From assembly GCF_014646075.1 (NCBI RefSeq), contig NZ_BMMT01000010.1, positions 124,001 through 188,000 on the forward strand: DNA of 64,000 nucleotides, given 5' to 3'. The notes under the pieces are model-generated. The model searched no databases. It had not been told where the DNA came from and saw only the letters and a list, made by a program, of their open reading frames with translations. The stretch comes from Saccharopolyspora thermophila. GTDB lineage: Bacteria > Actinomycetota > Actinomycetes > Mycobacteriales > Pseudonocardiaceae. Below, piece after piece: positions 25,360 through 33,624 of this stretch; the first letter of the stretch is position 1; every line of letters begins with the position of its first letter. The position numbers and the translations under genes were made by a program.

Positions 25360-26601
25360 ATGGTCGGCAGAGCGGGCCGAGGGCGCGGACGCACGGCGTC
25401 CGATACCGACACGGCGACGGTGTGGCTGACAGCGGTGGCGGAGGCCGCCAGCCAAGCCGCAGGCGGTGTGCCGGTGGAGCTGCTCGGTGATTACCTCCCG
25501 CTGCTGGCAGAGGCTGCCGCCACTGGGCGGCGCCCGAAGCGCTCGGAACTCAAGGTGGTGGACGCGCTCGGGCATCGGGCCGCCGAGCTGGGAATCTCGG
25601 CCGGTAGCGCGGTGGAGCTCTACCTGTCGGCGGCCTGGCGGCTGTGGCGACAACTTCCGGAAGTGGTCCGCTCAGACGACCCCGAGGAGGTGCGGGCGGC
25701 TGCCGAGGCGGTGCTGCACGTGGTGGCCGACTCGGTGGCGACACTGGCCGAGGGGTACACGCAGGCTCGCCGCCAGCTGGTTCGGTGGGAGGAGACACTG
25801 CGCCGGGAATTGATCGATGACCTGTTGCGCGGGGACGCCGATGTCGGCGGGCTGGTGGAGCGAGCAGAGCCGTTCGGCCTTGATCTGAGTCGTAGTCATC
25901 GGGTGGCACTGGCGGCTCCCTGCGGCCGGTCGATCGATGCCGAGGCCGCGACCAGTTCTCTCGAAAAGGTCATGCTGGATTGGTTGGGCGACCGCGATGT
26001 GCTGGTCGCTACGAAGGAGGGTGTGCTGGTCGTGCTGGCGCCCGCTGATGCTGCCCCAGCCGGGAAGGTTTCGTCAGGCGCGCAGGGGACTGGCCGCCTT
26101 GGCGAGCGGATGCATGCGGAGCTGAGCCGCTTGCCGCGCGGCAAGCCCTGGCGGGTAGCGGTCGGTCGACCGTACGCGGGTTCGTACGGTATCGCCCGCT
26201 CGTACGAGGAGGCGCGCGACACGCTCACCATGGCCTCCACGATGCACTTGGAAGACCCGGTGATCTATGCCGAGGAGTTGCTTGTCTATCGCGTGCTCTT
26301 CCGCGACCAACCCGCGATGGTCGATCTGGTGCGAGGGGTGCTCGGCCCGCTCACGCGCGCCCGCGGCGGCGCTGAACCCCTGCTGGCGACGCTGGAGGCA
26401 TTCTTCGCCACCGGCGGCGTGGTCACCGAAACCGCGCGACGCCTGCACCTGTCGGTCCGTGCGGTCACCTACCGGCTGGACCGGGTGAAGGCGCTCACCG
26501 GACATGCCCCCACGAATCCTGCGCAGCGCTTGACGTTGCACGCGGCAGTGCTGGGCGCAAGGTTCTTCGGTTGGCCCCAGCATGAGCTGCCGGCAGGTTG
26601 A
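25360..26601 (+). CDS. PucR/CdaR-type helix-turn-helix regulator
   Basis: A 413-residue protein with the GGDEF-like middle domain and C-terminal HTH_30 domain of the PucR/CdaR family. The middle segment RELIDDLLRGD, then GRPYAGSYGIARSYEEARDT, is typical. The C-terminal HTH reads LLATLEAFFATGG, TETARRLHLSVRAVTYRLDR, ending NPAQRLTLHAAVLGARF. The N-terminal 130 residues are helical. ATG 25360 follows GGAGGGTGGG. It stands alone, so the target is unknown; relatives control purine use, sugar-acid use or membrane lipids. Confidence 0.88.
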   Translation: MVGRAGRGRGRTASDTDTATVWLTAVAEAASQAAGGVPVELLGDYLPLLAEAAATGRRPKRSELKVVDALGHRAAELGISAGSAVELYLSAAWRLWRQLPEVVRSDDPEEVRAAAEAVLHVVADSVATLAEGYTQARRQLVRWEETLRRELIDDLLRGDADVGGLVERAEPFGLDLSRSHRVALAAPCGRSIDAEAATSSLEKVMLDWLGDRDVLVATKEGVLVVLAPADAAPAGKVSSGAQGTGRLGERMHAELSRLPRGKPWRVAVGRPYAGSYGIARSYEEARDTLTMASTMHLEDPVIYAEELLVYRVLFRDQPAMVDLVRGVLGPLTRARGGAEPLLATLEAFFATGGVVTETARRLHLSVRAVTYRLDRVKALTGHAPTNPAQRLTLHAAVLGARFFGWPQHELPAG

Positions 26602-27111
26602 CCGCTGCACCCACCTCGTTCACCGATCCGCCGGTTGGTGAGTGTGCTTGGGCTTGGCCGTTTCTGCACTCGACGCGCTGCACGTCGGGCGTCTGTACAA
26701 CCTAATCACAGGCGTATCAACCAGATGAATGCCGCAAGAACGTTCGGGCGGTCACCGGGACGGCTGTCAGTGCGACGTTTGCCGAGGAACGGCAATGTGA
26801 GGCCGCGGTTGTTCGCCAGGTATCACCGGAGATACGGGCGGCGAACCCAGGCAGAATGAAGCCATCCGGACCGGCAAGCGGGCGTTGCACCCGGATGCCG
26901 GTCATTCGATCACTTGCCGCCGACGCTTCGCGGGCAGCAGCAAGAGGGAAACCGCGACTCGGGTCCCAATTGACGAACACTACCTGAAAAAGAAATGCCG
27001 TCCGGAATAGCGACCCCCGCCCAAAGGTCGACACCCGCTCACCTGAGCCGGCGAGAACACAACCCGGTCGAGCGCGCCGGAAAACACGAATCGATATCCA
27101 GGGAGGTCACG
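26602..27111. other. Gene-free region
   Basis: About 510 bp with lower GC in places and no ORF showing family features or codon bias. A possible -35-like TTGACG lies near 26966. It may hold a promoter and 5' region for the small gene that follows. Confidence 0.4.
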
Positions 27112-27348
27112 ATGTCGCAGGAGCTGATGTTCGCCTTGGCGTCAGCCAACGCATTGCGGGACGCGCTCGATCGTGCGCGCGTTGGGGATTGCACGCAGCA
27201 GGCGGGGTGGGTTCGTGCGGAAGCCCAGAAGCTGCAGCACCTGGTGGCGGCATGCAGCCGGAGTGAGGAGTATCCCGCGCTCAGTGCGGGCTTGGCCGAG
27301 TTCGCCATCCGGATCCAGGAAATTCTCGACGCCCGCCAGGATGGCTGA
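27112..27348 (+). CDS. Small hypothetical helical protein
   Basis: A 78-residue protein with a GGGAGG ribosome site 6 bases before the ATG and GC-rich third positions. The sequence looks entirely alpha-helical (ANALRDALDRARVG, WVRAEAQKLQHLVAAC, LAEFAIRIQEILDA). I do not recognise the family. It is convergent with the SPFH gene, 88 bp away. Confidence 0.6.
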   Translation: MSQELMFALASANALRDALDRARVGDCTQQAGWVRAEAQKLQHLVAACSRSEEYPALSAGLAEFAIRIQEILDARQDG

Positions 27349-27436
27349 TCATGCCGCCCCGTGGCGGCACACTGCGGCAATCCCCCTTTCTGACCGGCCG
27401 ATGCCAGCCTGCGGTCCGGGTGGGGTGCACGCCGAA

Positions 27437-28534
27437 TCACGCTCCACAGCTGGGCTGGTCGCTGGTCGAATGCGATCGTTGGTCATCACGCCCGGGTACG
27501 GTCTCGGGCGCGGTTCGCGGCGCTGCGATGTGCATGGTATCGGTCTCGGCAGCATCAGCGACGGCCTCCGCGGCGGCCTCGGCTGCGCGGGCCGCGTCCT
27601 CGGACGCTCGTGCCGCTGTTTCGTCGGTGGAGTCCTCGCGGGTGGCCGTGGAGGTGGGCAGCGATTCGCTGAAGGCTCGGGATACCTCGTGGAGGGCGGA
27701 GGTGACTTCACTGGGGATCACCCAGAACGTGTTGCCGGCGCCCTGGGCGATCTGTGGCAGTACCCGCAGGTACTGATAGGCGAGCAGTTTGGGATCGGGA
27801 TCGTTGCGGTGGACGGCCTGGAACACCTGGTCGATGGCTCGCGACTGGCCCTCCGCTCTGAGGATCTCCGCGGAACGGTTGCCCTCGGCGCGCAGCACGG
27901 CGGCCTGCTTCTCGCCCTCGGCGGTGAGGATCTGCGACTGGCGGTGGCCTTCCGCGGAAAGAATCACGGCCCGCTTGTCCCGCTCGGCCCGCATCTGCTT
28001 CTCCATTGCGTCCTTGATGGTCTGCGGCGGGTCGACGGCCTTGATCTCCACCCGGTTGACCCGCAGGCCCCACTTGCCGGTGGCCTCATCCAGCACGCCT
28101 CGAAGCTGGCTGTTGATGGTGTCGCGGGAGGTCAGCGTGCGTTCCAGGTCCATGGACCCGACGACGTTGCGCAGTGTGGTGACGGTGAGTTGTTCGACGG
28201 CCTGCAGGTAGCTGGCGATCTCGTACGCCGCGGCACGCGGGTCGGTGACCTGGAAGTACAGCACGGTGTCGATCTCGACGACCAGGTTGTCTTCGGTGAT
28301 GACCGGCTGCGGGCGGAACGAGACAACCTGCTCCCGAAGATCGATCGCCGGGTAGACGCGGTCGATGTAGGGGATGACGAAGTTGAGACCGGGTCGCAGC
28401 GTGCGCTGGTAGCGACCAAGCCGTTCGACGTTGCGGGCCCGCGCCTGCGGCACGATGCGCACCGCGCGGAGCACGGTGACGACGACGAGCAGCGCGATCA
28501 GTGCGACCGCGATCACCGCCGCTGAGATTTCCAT
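27437..28534 (-). CDS. SPFH-domain (stomatin/prohibitin-like) membrane scaffold protein
   Basis: A 365-residue protein. One N-terminal TM helix (residues 3-24) precedes an SPFH/band-7 domain with the classic start RIVPQARARNVERLGRYQRT, then LRPGLNFVIPYIDRV. A charged helical region (AERDKRAVILSAEG, then AEGEKQAAVLRAEGNRSA) drives oligomerisation. The C-terminal 80 residues are Ala/Glu/Thr-rich and probably disordered. Its nfeD partner sits directly upstream, two bases away. The pair organises membrane microdomains and protein quality control. Confidence 0.93.
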   Translation of the reverse strand: MEISAAVIAVALIALLVVVTVLRAVRIVPQARARNVERLGRYQRTLRPGLNFVIPYIDRVYPAIDLREQVVSFRPQPVITEDNLVVEIDTVLYFQVTDPRAAAYEIASYLQAVEQLTVTTLRNVVGSMDLERTLTSRDTINSQLRGVLDEATGKWGLRVNRVEIKAVDPPQTIKDAMEKQMRAERDKRAVILSAEGHRQSQILTAEGEKQAAVLRAEGNRSAEILRAEGQSRAIDQVFQAVHRNDPDPKLLAYQYLRVLPQIAQGAGNTFWVIPSEVTSALHEVSRAFSESLPTSTATREDSTDETAARASEDAARAAEAAAEAVADAAETDTMHIAAPRTAPETVPGRDDQRSHSTSDQPSCGA

Positions 28535-28536
28535 GG

Positions 28537-28968
28537 TCACTCCCGTGGGTAGACGATCGCGGTGCTGCCACTGATGTGCATGACGTCGACCGTTGCGCCG
28601 ACAGGGATCACCACAGCGTCGTCGTAGGGGCGCGCCGTCCATTCCTCGCCGTCGATCCGCACCCGGCCGCTGTGACCGGTCACCTCCTGCAGGACGTAGG
28701 CGGACCTGCCGATGAGCGCATCCACACCGAAGCGCTGCGGTTCAGGCCGGAGCATGTGCCTGCGGGCAGCAGGCCGCACGAGCAGCACACCAATCACGGA
28801 GGCGACGGCGAACACGCCGAGCTGGGCGGGTAGCGGAAGACCGATGCCCGCCGATCCGGCCGTGATCAACGCGGCGATGCCCAACATCCCCAGCGCGGCT
28901 GTCAGCGTGAAGACCTCTGCGATGCCCAGCGCCACCGCGAAGATCAACCAGATGGCCCATGCGTCCAT
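28537..28968 (-). CDS. NfeD-family membrane protein
   Basis: A 143-residue short-form NfeD with three or four TM helices (residues 3-75) followed by a C-terminal OB-fold (DALIGRSAYVLQEVTGHSGRVRIDGEEWTA begins it). Short NfeD proteins pair with SPFH proteins, here encoded two bases downstream. The ATG at 28968 has an AGAGGTCG ribosome site; an upstream ATG at 29010 adds only a basic tail. Between 28969 and 29190 I see no gene. Confidence 0.9.
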   Translation of the reverse strand: MDAWAIWLIFAVALGIAEVFTLTAALGMLGIAALITAGSAGIGLPLPAQLGVFAVASVIGVLLVRPAARRHMLRPEPQRFGVDALIGRSAYVLQEVTGHSGRVRIDGEEWTARPYDDAVVIPVGATVDVMHISGSTAIVYPRE

Positions 28969-29190
28969 GCCGCGACCTCTCCCGGACTCGACGACGCGCA
29001 GCACAACCACGCACCGTCACTACCAGCCTGAGCTGCGGCAGATGTGCAGGCAAGGCGCTGAAGCGCCAAAACGACAGCGAGTTGTTTTCCGGGTTCCGGC
29101 AAGCCGCGAAAGGCGCTGTGCACCGTGCGGATCTCGATTCGCCGATGACGGGAAAACTCGCTGTGGTCGGTGGCGCCAGCGCGGTCCCCA

Positions 29191-29220
29191 CGGCTCAGCC
29201 CCGCAGCGGGGACTGAGCCG
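29191..29220 (-). terminator. Hairpin between the nfeD unit and the membrane-protein gene
   Basis: CGGCTCAG plus CCCCG (29191-29203) pairs with CGGGG, a bulged A, and CTGAGCCG (29207-29220) around a 3-base loop. It should terminate the upstream minus-strand membrane-protein transcript. Confidence 0.7.
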
Positions 29221-29226
29221 GTGCTC

Positions 29227-29294
29227 TTAACTCGTGCTAGATCAGGGTGAGCGGCACCACAACCGCCTGACACGTGCTGTTAGCTCGAGCTAAC
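29227..29294. promoter_or_regulatory. Twin palindromic sites, 53 bp apart
   Basis: TTAACTCGTGCTAG (29227-29240) and TTAGCTCGAGCTAA (29280-29293, inside a perfect 16-bp palindrome 29279-29294) are near-copies of one site, spaced 53 bp centre to centre, about five helical turns. They look like a paired operator for a dimeric repressor. They sit just after the membrane-protein stop and about 260-325 bp before nfeD. Confidence 0.5.
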
Positions 29295-29301
29295 CACCCG
29301 A

Positions 29302-29778
29302 TCAGCGACGGCGGCGGACACCCAGGTCTCCCAGCAGGGTGCCCTGTTCCGGGGTGGCGGGTTTGGTGAACCAGCCCGAATAGGTCAGCAGTAGGCCGAC
29401 GGCGGCCAGGGCGACGAAGAAGATGCGGGCCAGGGTCGTCGCGGTCGGTGAGAGCATGGTGGCATCGACACCCGAGCGGATCGCCTCGGGTGCTGCGATC
29501 AGAAGGAAACCGCGTACGGCCACGAACCAGCCGAACAGCGACACGGTGACCGCGAGCGGGCCGCGCCAGCTGCGGTGCCCGCCGATGATGACCAGTCCCG
29601 CGCCGAGCATCACGGCGCCGAGCAGCCACACCAACACGGGGCGGGCGAACAGGTCGTTGATGAGACCCACCAGTTCGGGCAGACGGATCGCGTAGACGGT
29701 GGCGAAAATGGCGATGTAGGGACCGATGACACGGGCGAACGCCCGGGTGCGCCGCTGCGCCTCGATGCTCGCTGACAT
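29302..29778 (-). CDS. Small integral membrane protein, unknown function
   Basis: A 158-residue protein with four hydrophobic segments (about residues 18-34, 45-66, 74-95 and 112-134) and a basic C-terminal tail (VRRRR). A GACGAGGAG ribosome site precedes the ATG. It is 23 bp downstream of the TetR regulator on the same strand, so it is likely co-transcribed and controlled by that repressor, perhaps as a stress or efflux-associated membrane protein. I do not recognise the family. Confidence 0.7.
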   Translation of the reverse strand: MSASIEAQRRTRAFARVIGPYIAIFATVYAIRLPELVGLINDLFARPVLVWLLGAVMLGAGLVIIGGHRSWRGPLAVTVSLFGWFVAVRGFLLIAAPEAIRSGVDATMLSPTATTLARIFFVALAAVGLLLTYSGWFTKPATPEQGTLLGDLGVRRRR

Positions 29779-29801
29779 GGTGTTCGCTCCTCGTCTCCCG
29801 T

Positions 29802-30422
29802 TCAGAGGTATCCGACCTGGCCGGCGGGGTGTTGTTGAGCACCGGGGCGGTAGCCGACCTGGTGGAGCACGGCACGCAGGAACTGCTCGACGTCGCTGGG
29901 CGTGCAGGTGTCCGGGCGGGTTGCCAGGTGTTGCCAGACCGCGCCGGTGAGCAGGTCCAGCACGACGTCCAGGTCGGCGTCCTCGGGCAACTGCCCGCGG
30001 TCACGGGCCTGCTCGAGGACGTTTCGGCGGGTCTGGTCCCGTTCCCGGCCGAACAGATCCCGGTAGGCGCGTGCGAGTCCTGGGTAGTCCTCGATCGCGC
30101 CGTAGAGGCGGCGCAGGAGGCGGCGCTGGCGCGGGTTTGCGAGCACGGACGCCCAGCCGACCAGCAGGTGCTCGACGTCGCGGATCTCCGGCGTTCGCGG
30201 GGGATCGCCGTAGGCGGCCTCGATCGTGGCGAGCAGCAGCCGGGTCTTGTCCGGGAAGCGCCGGTACACGGTGGCCCGGGTGACTCCGGCGCGCCGGGCC
30301 ACCTGCTCGATGCTGGTCGCTTCGACGCCTCGCTCGGTCAGCAGCTCCAGCGCGGCGCCCAGGATGGCGTTGTCGGCTTCCCTGCTCCGCGGGCGACCAG
30401 GCGCGCGGTTCTCGGCGCTCAT
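29802..30422 (-). CDS. TetR/AcrR-family repressor
   Basis: A 206-residue repressor. The N-terminal HTH is clear (ILGAALELLTERGVEATSIE, VARRAGVTRATVYRRFPDK). The C-terminal ligand domain resembles TetR_C_16/33-type helical domains (LLVGWASVLANPRQ, DADLDVVLDLLTGAVWQHL). A perfect 10-bp-arm inverted repeat stands 7 bp upstream of the ATG, arguing strongly for autorepression. The membrane protein gene downstream is its likely operon partner. Confidence 0.9.
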   Translation of the reverse strand: MSAENRAPGRPRSREADNAILGAALELLTERGVEATSIEQVARRAGVTRATVYRRFPDKTRLLLATIEAAYGDPPRTPEIRDVEHLLVGWASVLANPRQRRLLRRLYGAIEDYPGLARAYRDLFGRERDQTRRNVLEQARDRGQLPEDADLDVVLDLLTGAVWQHLATRPDTCTPSDVEQFLRAVLHQVGYRPGAQQHPAGQVGYL

Positions 30423-30428
30423 GCCGGT

Positions 30429-30455
30429 TACAATACAGTACAGGTCTGTATTGTA
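30429..30455 (-). promoter_or_regulatory. TetR operator
   Basis: Perfect arms TACAATACAG (30429-30438) and CTGTATTGTA (30446-30455) with a 7-base spacer lie immediately before the TetR ATG and overlap any promoter. This is the clearest operator in the window. Confidence 0.8.
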
Positions 30456-30482
30456 TAGCCGCGGTTCGCTCCGCCCGAGAGA

Positions 30483-30860
30483 TCACGAACCAGGCCCAGC
30501 AGTGAGCTGGGCCTGAATCCCGTCCAGGATGGTGGCCAGACCGAGTCGGAACTGGCCGTCGAAGTCCTCCTCCTCCAGCTGCGCGTGGGCGGACAGGCCG
30601 GCGTGCCTCGAGGTAGAGCTGTGCCTGGCGGTGCAGCTCGGTGCGGTCGGCGGGGTTGCGAATGGATCACCTGCCGCGCCACGATGTCCCGCCACGACGC
30701 GGTGTCGTCGTCCGGGCAGTCGATCTCGGCGAAGACCGCCTCGATGGCGAGGTCGACCTTCGGCGTCCAGCAGTTCGACCGCGGCGCGCACGATCCGCTC
30801 CCGTGACTGCCGGGGCTTGCGGGGCGCGCAACGCTGCCGAACACCTGGCTCGACGCTCCC
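30483..30860 (-). pseudogene. TetR-family regulator with deleted recognition helix
   Basis: Pieces of a second TetR gene appear in different minus frames. There is RKPRQSRERIVRAAVELLDAEG (HTH helix 1), then without helices 2-3 VDLAIEAVFAEI with CPDDDTASWRDIVA (start of the ligand domain). A C-terminal piece, EEDFDGQFRLGLATILDGI with QAQL, ends at 30483. The DNA-recognition helices are missing and at least two frame changes occur, so the gene is dead. It lies between the intact TetR operator and the carotenoid operon; the 320 bp from 30861 to 31179 hold no gene I can support. Confidence 0.7.
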
Positions 30861-31179
30861 GACCGTAAACGACCGGGTCCGGCGCCGCTGACCGAACAAC
30901 TCCTGCCCGCAGACCTGGGTGCCTGAACCCCCGCCCTGCTCACCACGGGACGGCCACGTCGTCGGCACTGGCGGGACGGGCGGCGATTTGCGGCACCGCA
31001 GGACCACGAGCATCGTCGAGCTGACCGGCGCCTGCCAGGTGCCGGCGGCTCCCCGGGCCCGCCCGGATCAACACCGGGAGGGCGCGGCCCATGGGGCGAG
31101 TCAGGCACAGCCGGATGCCGTGGTGAGGGGGACGGATGCGGGGAGTGCGTGCCGCCGGCCTCGCGGAGGTGCGCCGGTG

Positions 31180-32223
31180 ATGCGGGCGGAACTGGACGCT
31201 GCGGGAATCACCGACCCGGACCTGCGGCTGGCCTACGCGCGCTGCCGGGAACTCAACGCCCGGCACGGCCGGACCTTCTTCCTCGCCACCAGCCTGCTCG
31301 CCCGCGCCCAACGTCCCGCCGTGCATGCGCTGTACGGGTTCGCGCGGTGGGTTGACGACATCGTCGACGTGGCCCGCCCCGGGGAGTCCGACGCGGACCG
31401 GGCCGCGGCTCTGGACGCGGTCGCCCAGGAGCTGTTCGCGGCGCTGGACCACGGCGGCAGCGAAGCGCCGGTGCTGGCCGCCGTGGTCGACACCGCGCTG
31501 CGCCACGGGCTCGACCGGAAGCTGTTCGAGGACTTTCTGCGATCCATGCGCATGGACCTGGTGATCACCGACTACCCCGACCGGGCCGCGCTGGACCGCT
31601 ACGTCCGCGGCTCGGCCGAGGTGATCGGTTTGCAGGTGCTCCCGGTGCTGCACACCGTCGTGCCCGCCGAGGTGGCCGCACCGCACGCCGGCGCGCTGGG
31701 CAAGGCGTTCCAGCTGACCAACTTCCTGCGCGACGTGGCCGAGGACCTCGACCGCGGGCGGATCTACCTGCCTGCCGACGAACTGGCCGCGCACGGGGTG
31801 GACCGCGACCTGCTCCAGTGGTGCCGGTGGCGCGGCTGCACCGACCTGCGGGTGCGGGAGGCGTTGGCCGAGCAGCACGCCATCACCCGCCGCGTCTACC
31901 GGTTCGCCCGGGCCGGCATCCCGATGCTGGACCCGGTGTCCCGGCCCTGCGTGGCCACCGCGGCGGTGCTGTACCAGGAGATTCTCGACCGCATCGAAGC
32001 GGCGGATTTCGCCGTGTTCACCCGACGTGCCGTGGTCGGCAGGTGGCGGCGGGCGAGCGTCGCCGGTGCTGGCCTGGCTCGCGCGCTGTGGGCCCGCCGC
32101 GGCGGTTGGGTCGCGCCCAGCCGGCCGGCACGCGTCCGACCGGCCGTGGTGAGTACCGCCGGTCTGCGGCTTCCGGCTCAGCGCGGGAGTGCGCCGCCGT
32201 ATGCGACTGGGGGTGGAGCATGA
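31180..32223 (+). CDS. crtB: Phytoene/squalene synthase family protein
   Basis: A 347-residue prenyl synthase joining two GGPP to phytoene. Both Asp-rich motifs are present: RWVDDIVDVARPGES (first) and NFLRDVAEDLDRGRIYLP (second). The N-terminal RHGRTFFLATSLL and the central RMDLVITDYPD also fit. The last 50 residues are Arg/Ala-rich and unconserved. GGAGGTGC precedes a GTG-ATG pair; ATG is given. First gene of a tightly coupled six-gene carotenoid operon (each junction ATGA or GTGA, or overlapping). Confidence 0.93.
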   Translation: MRAELDAAGITDPDLRLAYARCRELNARHGRTFFLATSLLARAQRPAVHALYGFARWVDDIVDVARPGESDADRAAALDAVAQELFAALDHGGSEAPVLAAVVDTALRHGLDRKLFEDFLRSMRMDLVITDYPDRAALDRYVRGSAEVIGLQVLPVLHTVVPAEVAAPHAGALGKAFQLTNFLRDVAEDLDRGRIYLPADELAAHGVDRDLLQWCRWRGCTDLRVREALAEQHAITRRVYRFARAGIPMLDPVSRPCVATAAVLYQEILDRIEAADFAVFTRRAVVGRWRRASVAGAGLARALWARRGGWVAPSRPARVRPAVVSTAGLRLPAQRGSAPPYATGGGA

Positions 32224-32561
32224 CCGAGCAGTGGCAGTACCTGCTGGTGATGGCCGCGTGTCTGCTGGTGACCGTCCCGCTGGAGTTCCTCGGCGCCCGG
32301 GTCTACCGCAACCCTGCCCGGTTGGCCCGGGCGGTGCTGCCGGTCGCGGCGGTGTTCCTCGCCTGGGACGCGATCGCGATCGCCGCGCGGGTGTGGACGT
32401 TCAACCCGCGCTACGTCACCGGCCTGCGTCCGGTGTTCGGCGTGCCGCTGGAGGAACTGGTGTTCTTCCTGGTCGTCCCGGCCTGCGCCCTGCTCGTCCA
32501 CGGCTGCGTGCGAGCCCTGCTGCGCCGCAGCGGCCAGCCGTCCGGGGGGAGACTGCGGTGA
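32220..32561 (+). CDS. crtYc: Lycopene cyclase domain protein (CrtYc-type subunit)
   Basis: A 113-residue membrane protein with three TM helices and the heterodimeric lycopene cyclase signature FGVPLEELVFFLVVP. It forms the enzyme with the next gene, making beta-ionone rings on lycopene. Starts inside the crtB stop (ATGA). Confidence 0.88.
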   Translation: MTEQWQYLLVMAACLLVTVPLEFLGARVYRNPARLARAVLPVAAVFLAWDAIAIAARVWTFNPRYVTGLRPVFGVPLEELVFFLVVPACALLVHGCVRALLRRSGQPSGGRLR

Positions 32562-32887
32562 TCGGACTCGGTTACACGCTGCCGGCGCTGCTGTCGGTGT
32601 GCGCGGTGCTGGTGTGGGAGTGCGCGTACCTGCGCACCGGCCTGCTCACCCGGCCGGACTACTGGCTCTCGGTGGCGATCGTGCTCGCGTTCCAGGTTCC
32701 CGTCGACGGGTGGCTGACCAAGCTGCACGCACCCATCGTGGTGTACAGCCCGGAGCACATCAGCGGGCTGCGGTTCCCGTGGTGGGACATCCCCGTGGAG
32801 GACTTCCTCCACGGCTATGCGCTGATCACCGCGGTGCTGCTGCTGTGGGAGCACCTGCGGCGGCGCGAGGGCGAGGTGGTGCCGTGA
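32558..32887 (+). CDS. crtYd: Lycopene cyclase domain protein (CrtYd-type subunit)
   Basis: A 109-residue three-TM partner of the preceding protein. Its signature is WWDIPVEDFLHGYAL in place of the more usual PIEEFLFF, so the active-site region differs slightly from the reference. The GTG start overlaps the previous stop (GTGA). Confidence 0.88.
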   Translation: MIGLGYTLPALLSVCAVLVWECAYLRTGLLTRPDYWLSVAIVLAFQVPVDGWLTKLHAPIVVYSPEHISGLRFPWWDIPVEDFLHGYALITAVLLLWEHLRRREGEVVP

Positions 32888-33624
32888 AGCTCGGCCGGAC
32901 GGGGTTGCGCCGGGATGCGGTCCCCGCCGCGTTCGACGCCGGGGCCGCGGCCTACGACCGGCTCGTGGCCGCCAATCCCGGCTACCACGAGCACCTGCGC
33001 ACCTCGGTGCGCCGTATGCGCCTGCCGGCGGGCGGTGCGGGGCTGCGGCTGCTCGACGCCGGATGCGGCACCGGGGCGTCGACCGCCGCCCTGCTCGCGG
33101 TGGCCGGGGCCGCCGAGATCGTGGCCGTGGACGCCTCGGCGTGCATGCTGCGGCAGGCCAGGCGCAAGCCGTGGCCGACGTCCGTGCGGTTCGTGCACGC
33201 CCGCGTCGAGGACCTGGCGGAGACCGAACCGTTCGACGGCATCTTCGCGGCGTACCTGGTCCGCAACCTGGCCGATCCGGACGAGCAGTTGCGGGCCTTC
33301 CGAGACCTGCTGCGGCCGGGCGGGACGCTGGCGGTGCACGAGTACTCGGTGCGCGACTCGCTGCGGGCCAGGGTGGTGTGGCCCGCGGTGTGCTGGAGCG
33401 TCATCATCCCCGCCGGACTGGTGGCGACCGGCCGGACCGGTCTGTTCCGCCACCTGTGGCGCAGCGTCGCGACGTTCGACGGGGTCGACCGGTTCCGGCG
33501 GCGGATCGCCGACTGCGGATTCACCGACGTGCGCGCCATGACCATGACCGGTTGGCAGCGCGGCGTGGTGCACACCTTCCTCGGCACCGCTCCCGGTGGA
33601 CAGGAGCCGCCGGATGCGCCATGA
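32884..33624 (+). CDS. SAM-dependent methyltransferase in the carotenoid operon
   Basis: A 246-residue class I methyltransferase of the UbiE/Methyltransf_11 type. Motif I is LRLLDAGCGTGAST, the acidic loop is EIVAVDASACML, and post-I is DGIFAAYLVRNLADP. A hydrophobic stretch at about residues 160-185 (VVWPAVCWSVIIPAGLVA) suggests membrane contact, as expected for lipid substrates. In carotenoid clusters such genes (CrtT-like) may methylate pathway intermediates; the acceptor here is unknown. GTGA coupling to crtYd; its last 11 bases overlap the next gene. Confidence 0.82.
   Translation: MKLGRTGLRRDAVPAAFDAGAAAYDRLVAANPGYHEHLRTSVRRMRLPAGGAGLRLLDAGCGTGASTAALLAVAGAAEIVAVDASACMLRQARRKPWPTSVRFVHARVEDLAETEPFDGIFAAYLVRNLADPDEQLRAFRDLLRPGGTLAVHEYSVRDSLRARVVWPAVCWSVIIPAGLVATGRTGLFRHLWRSVATFDGVDRFRRRIADCGFTDVRAMTMTGWQRGVVHTFLGTAPGGQEPPDAP

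Noticed and set aside
26717-27034. A 105-codon minus ORF in the gap after the PucR-type gene
   Set aside because: No ribosome site, mixed codon use and no family resemblance.
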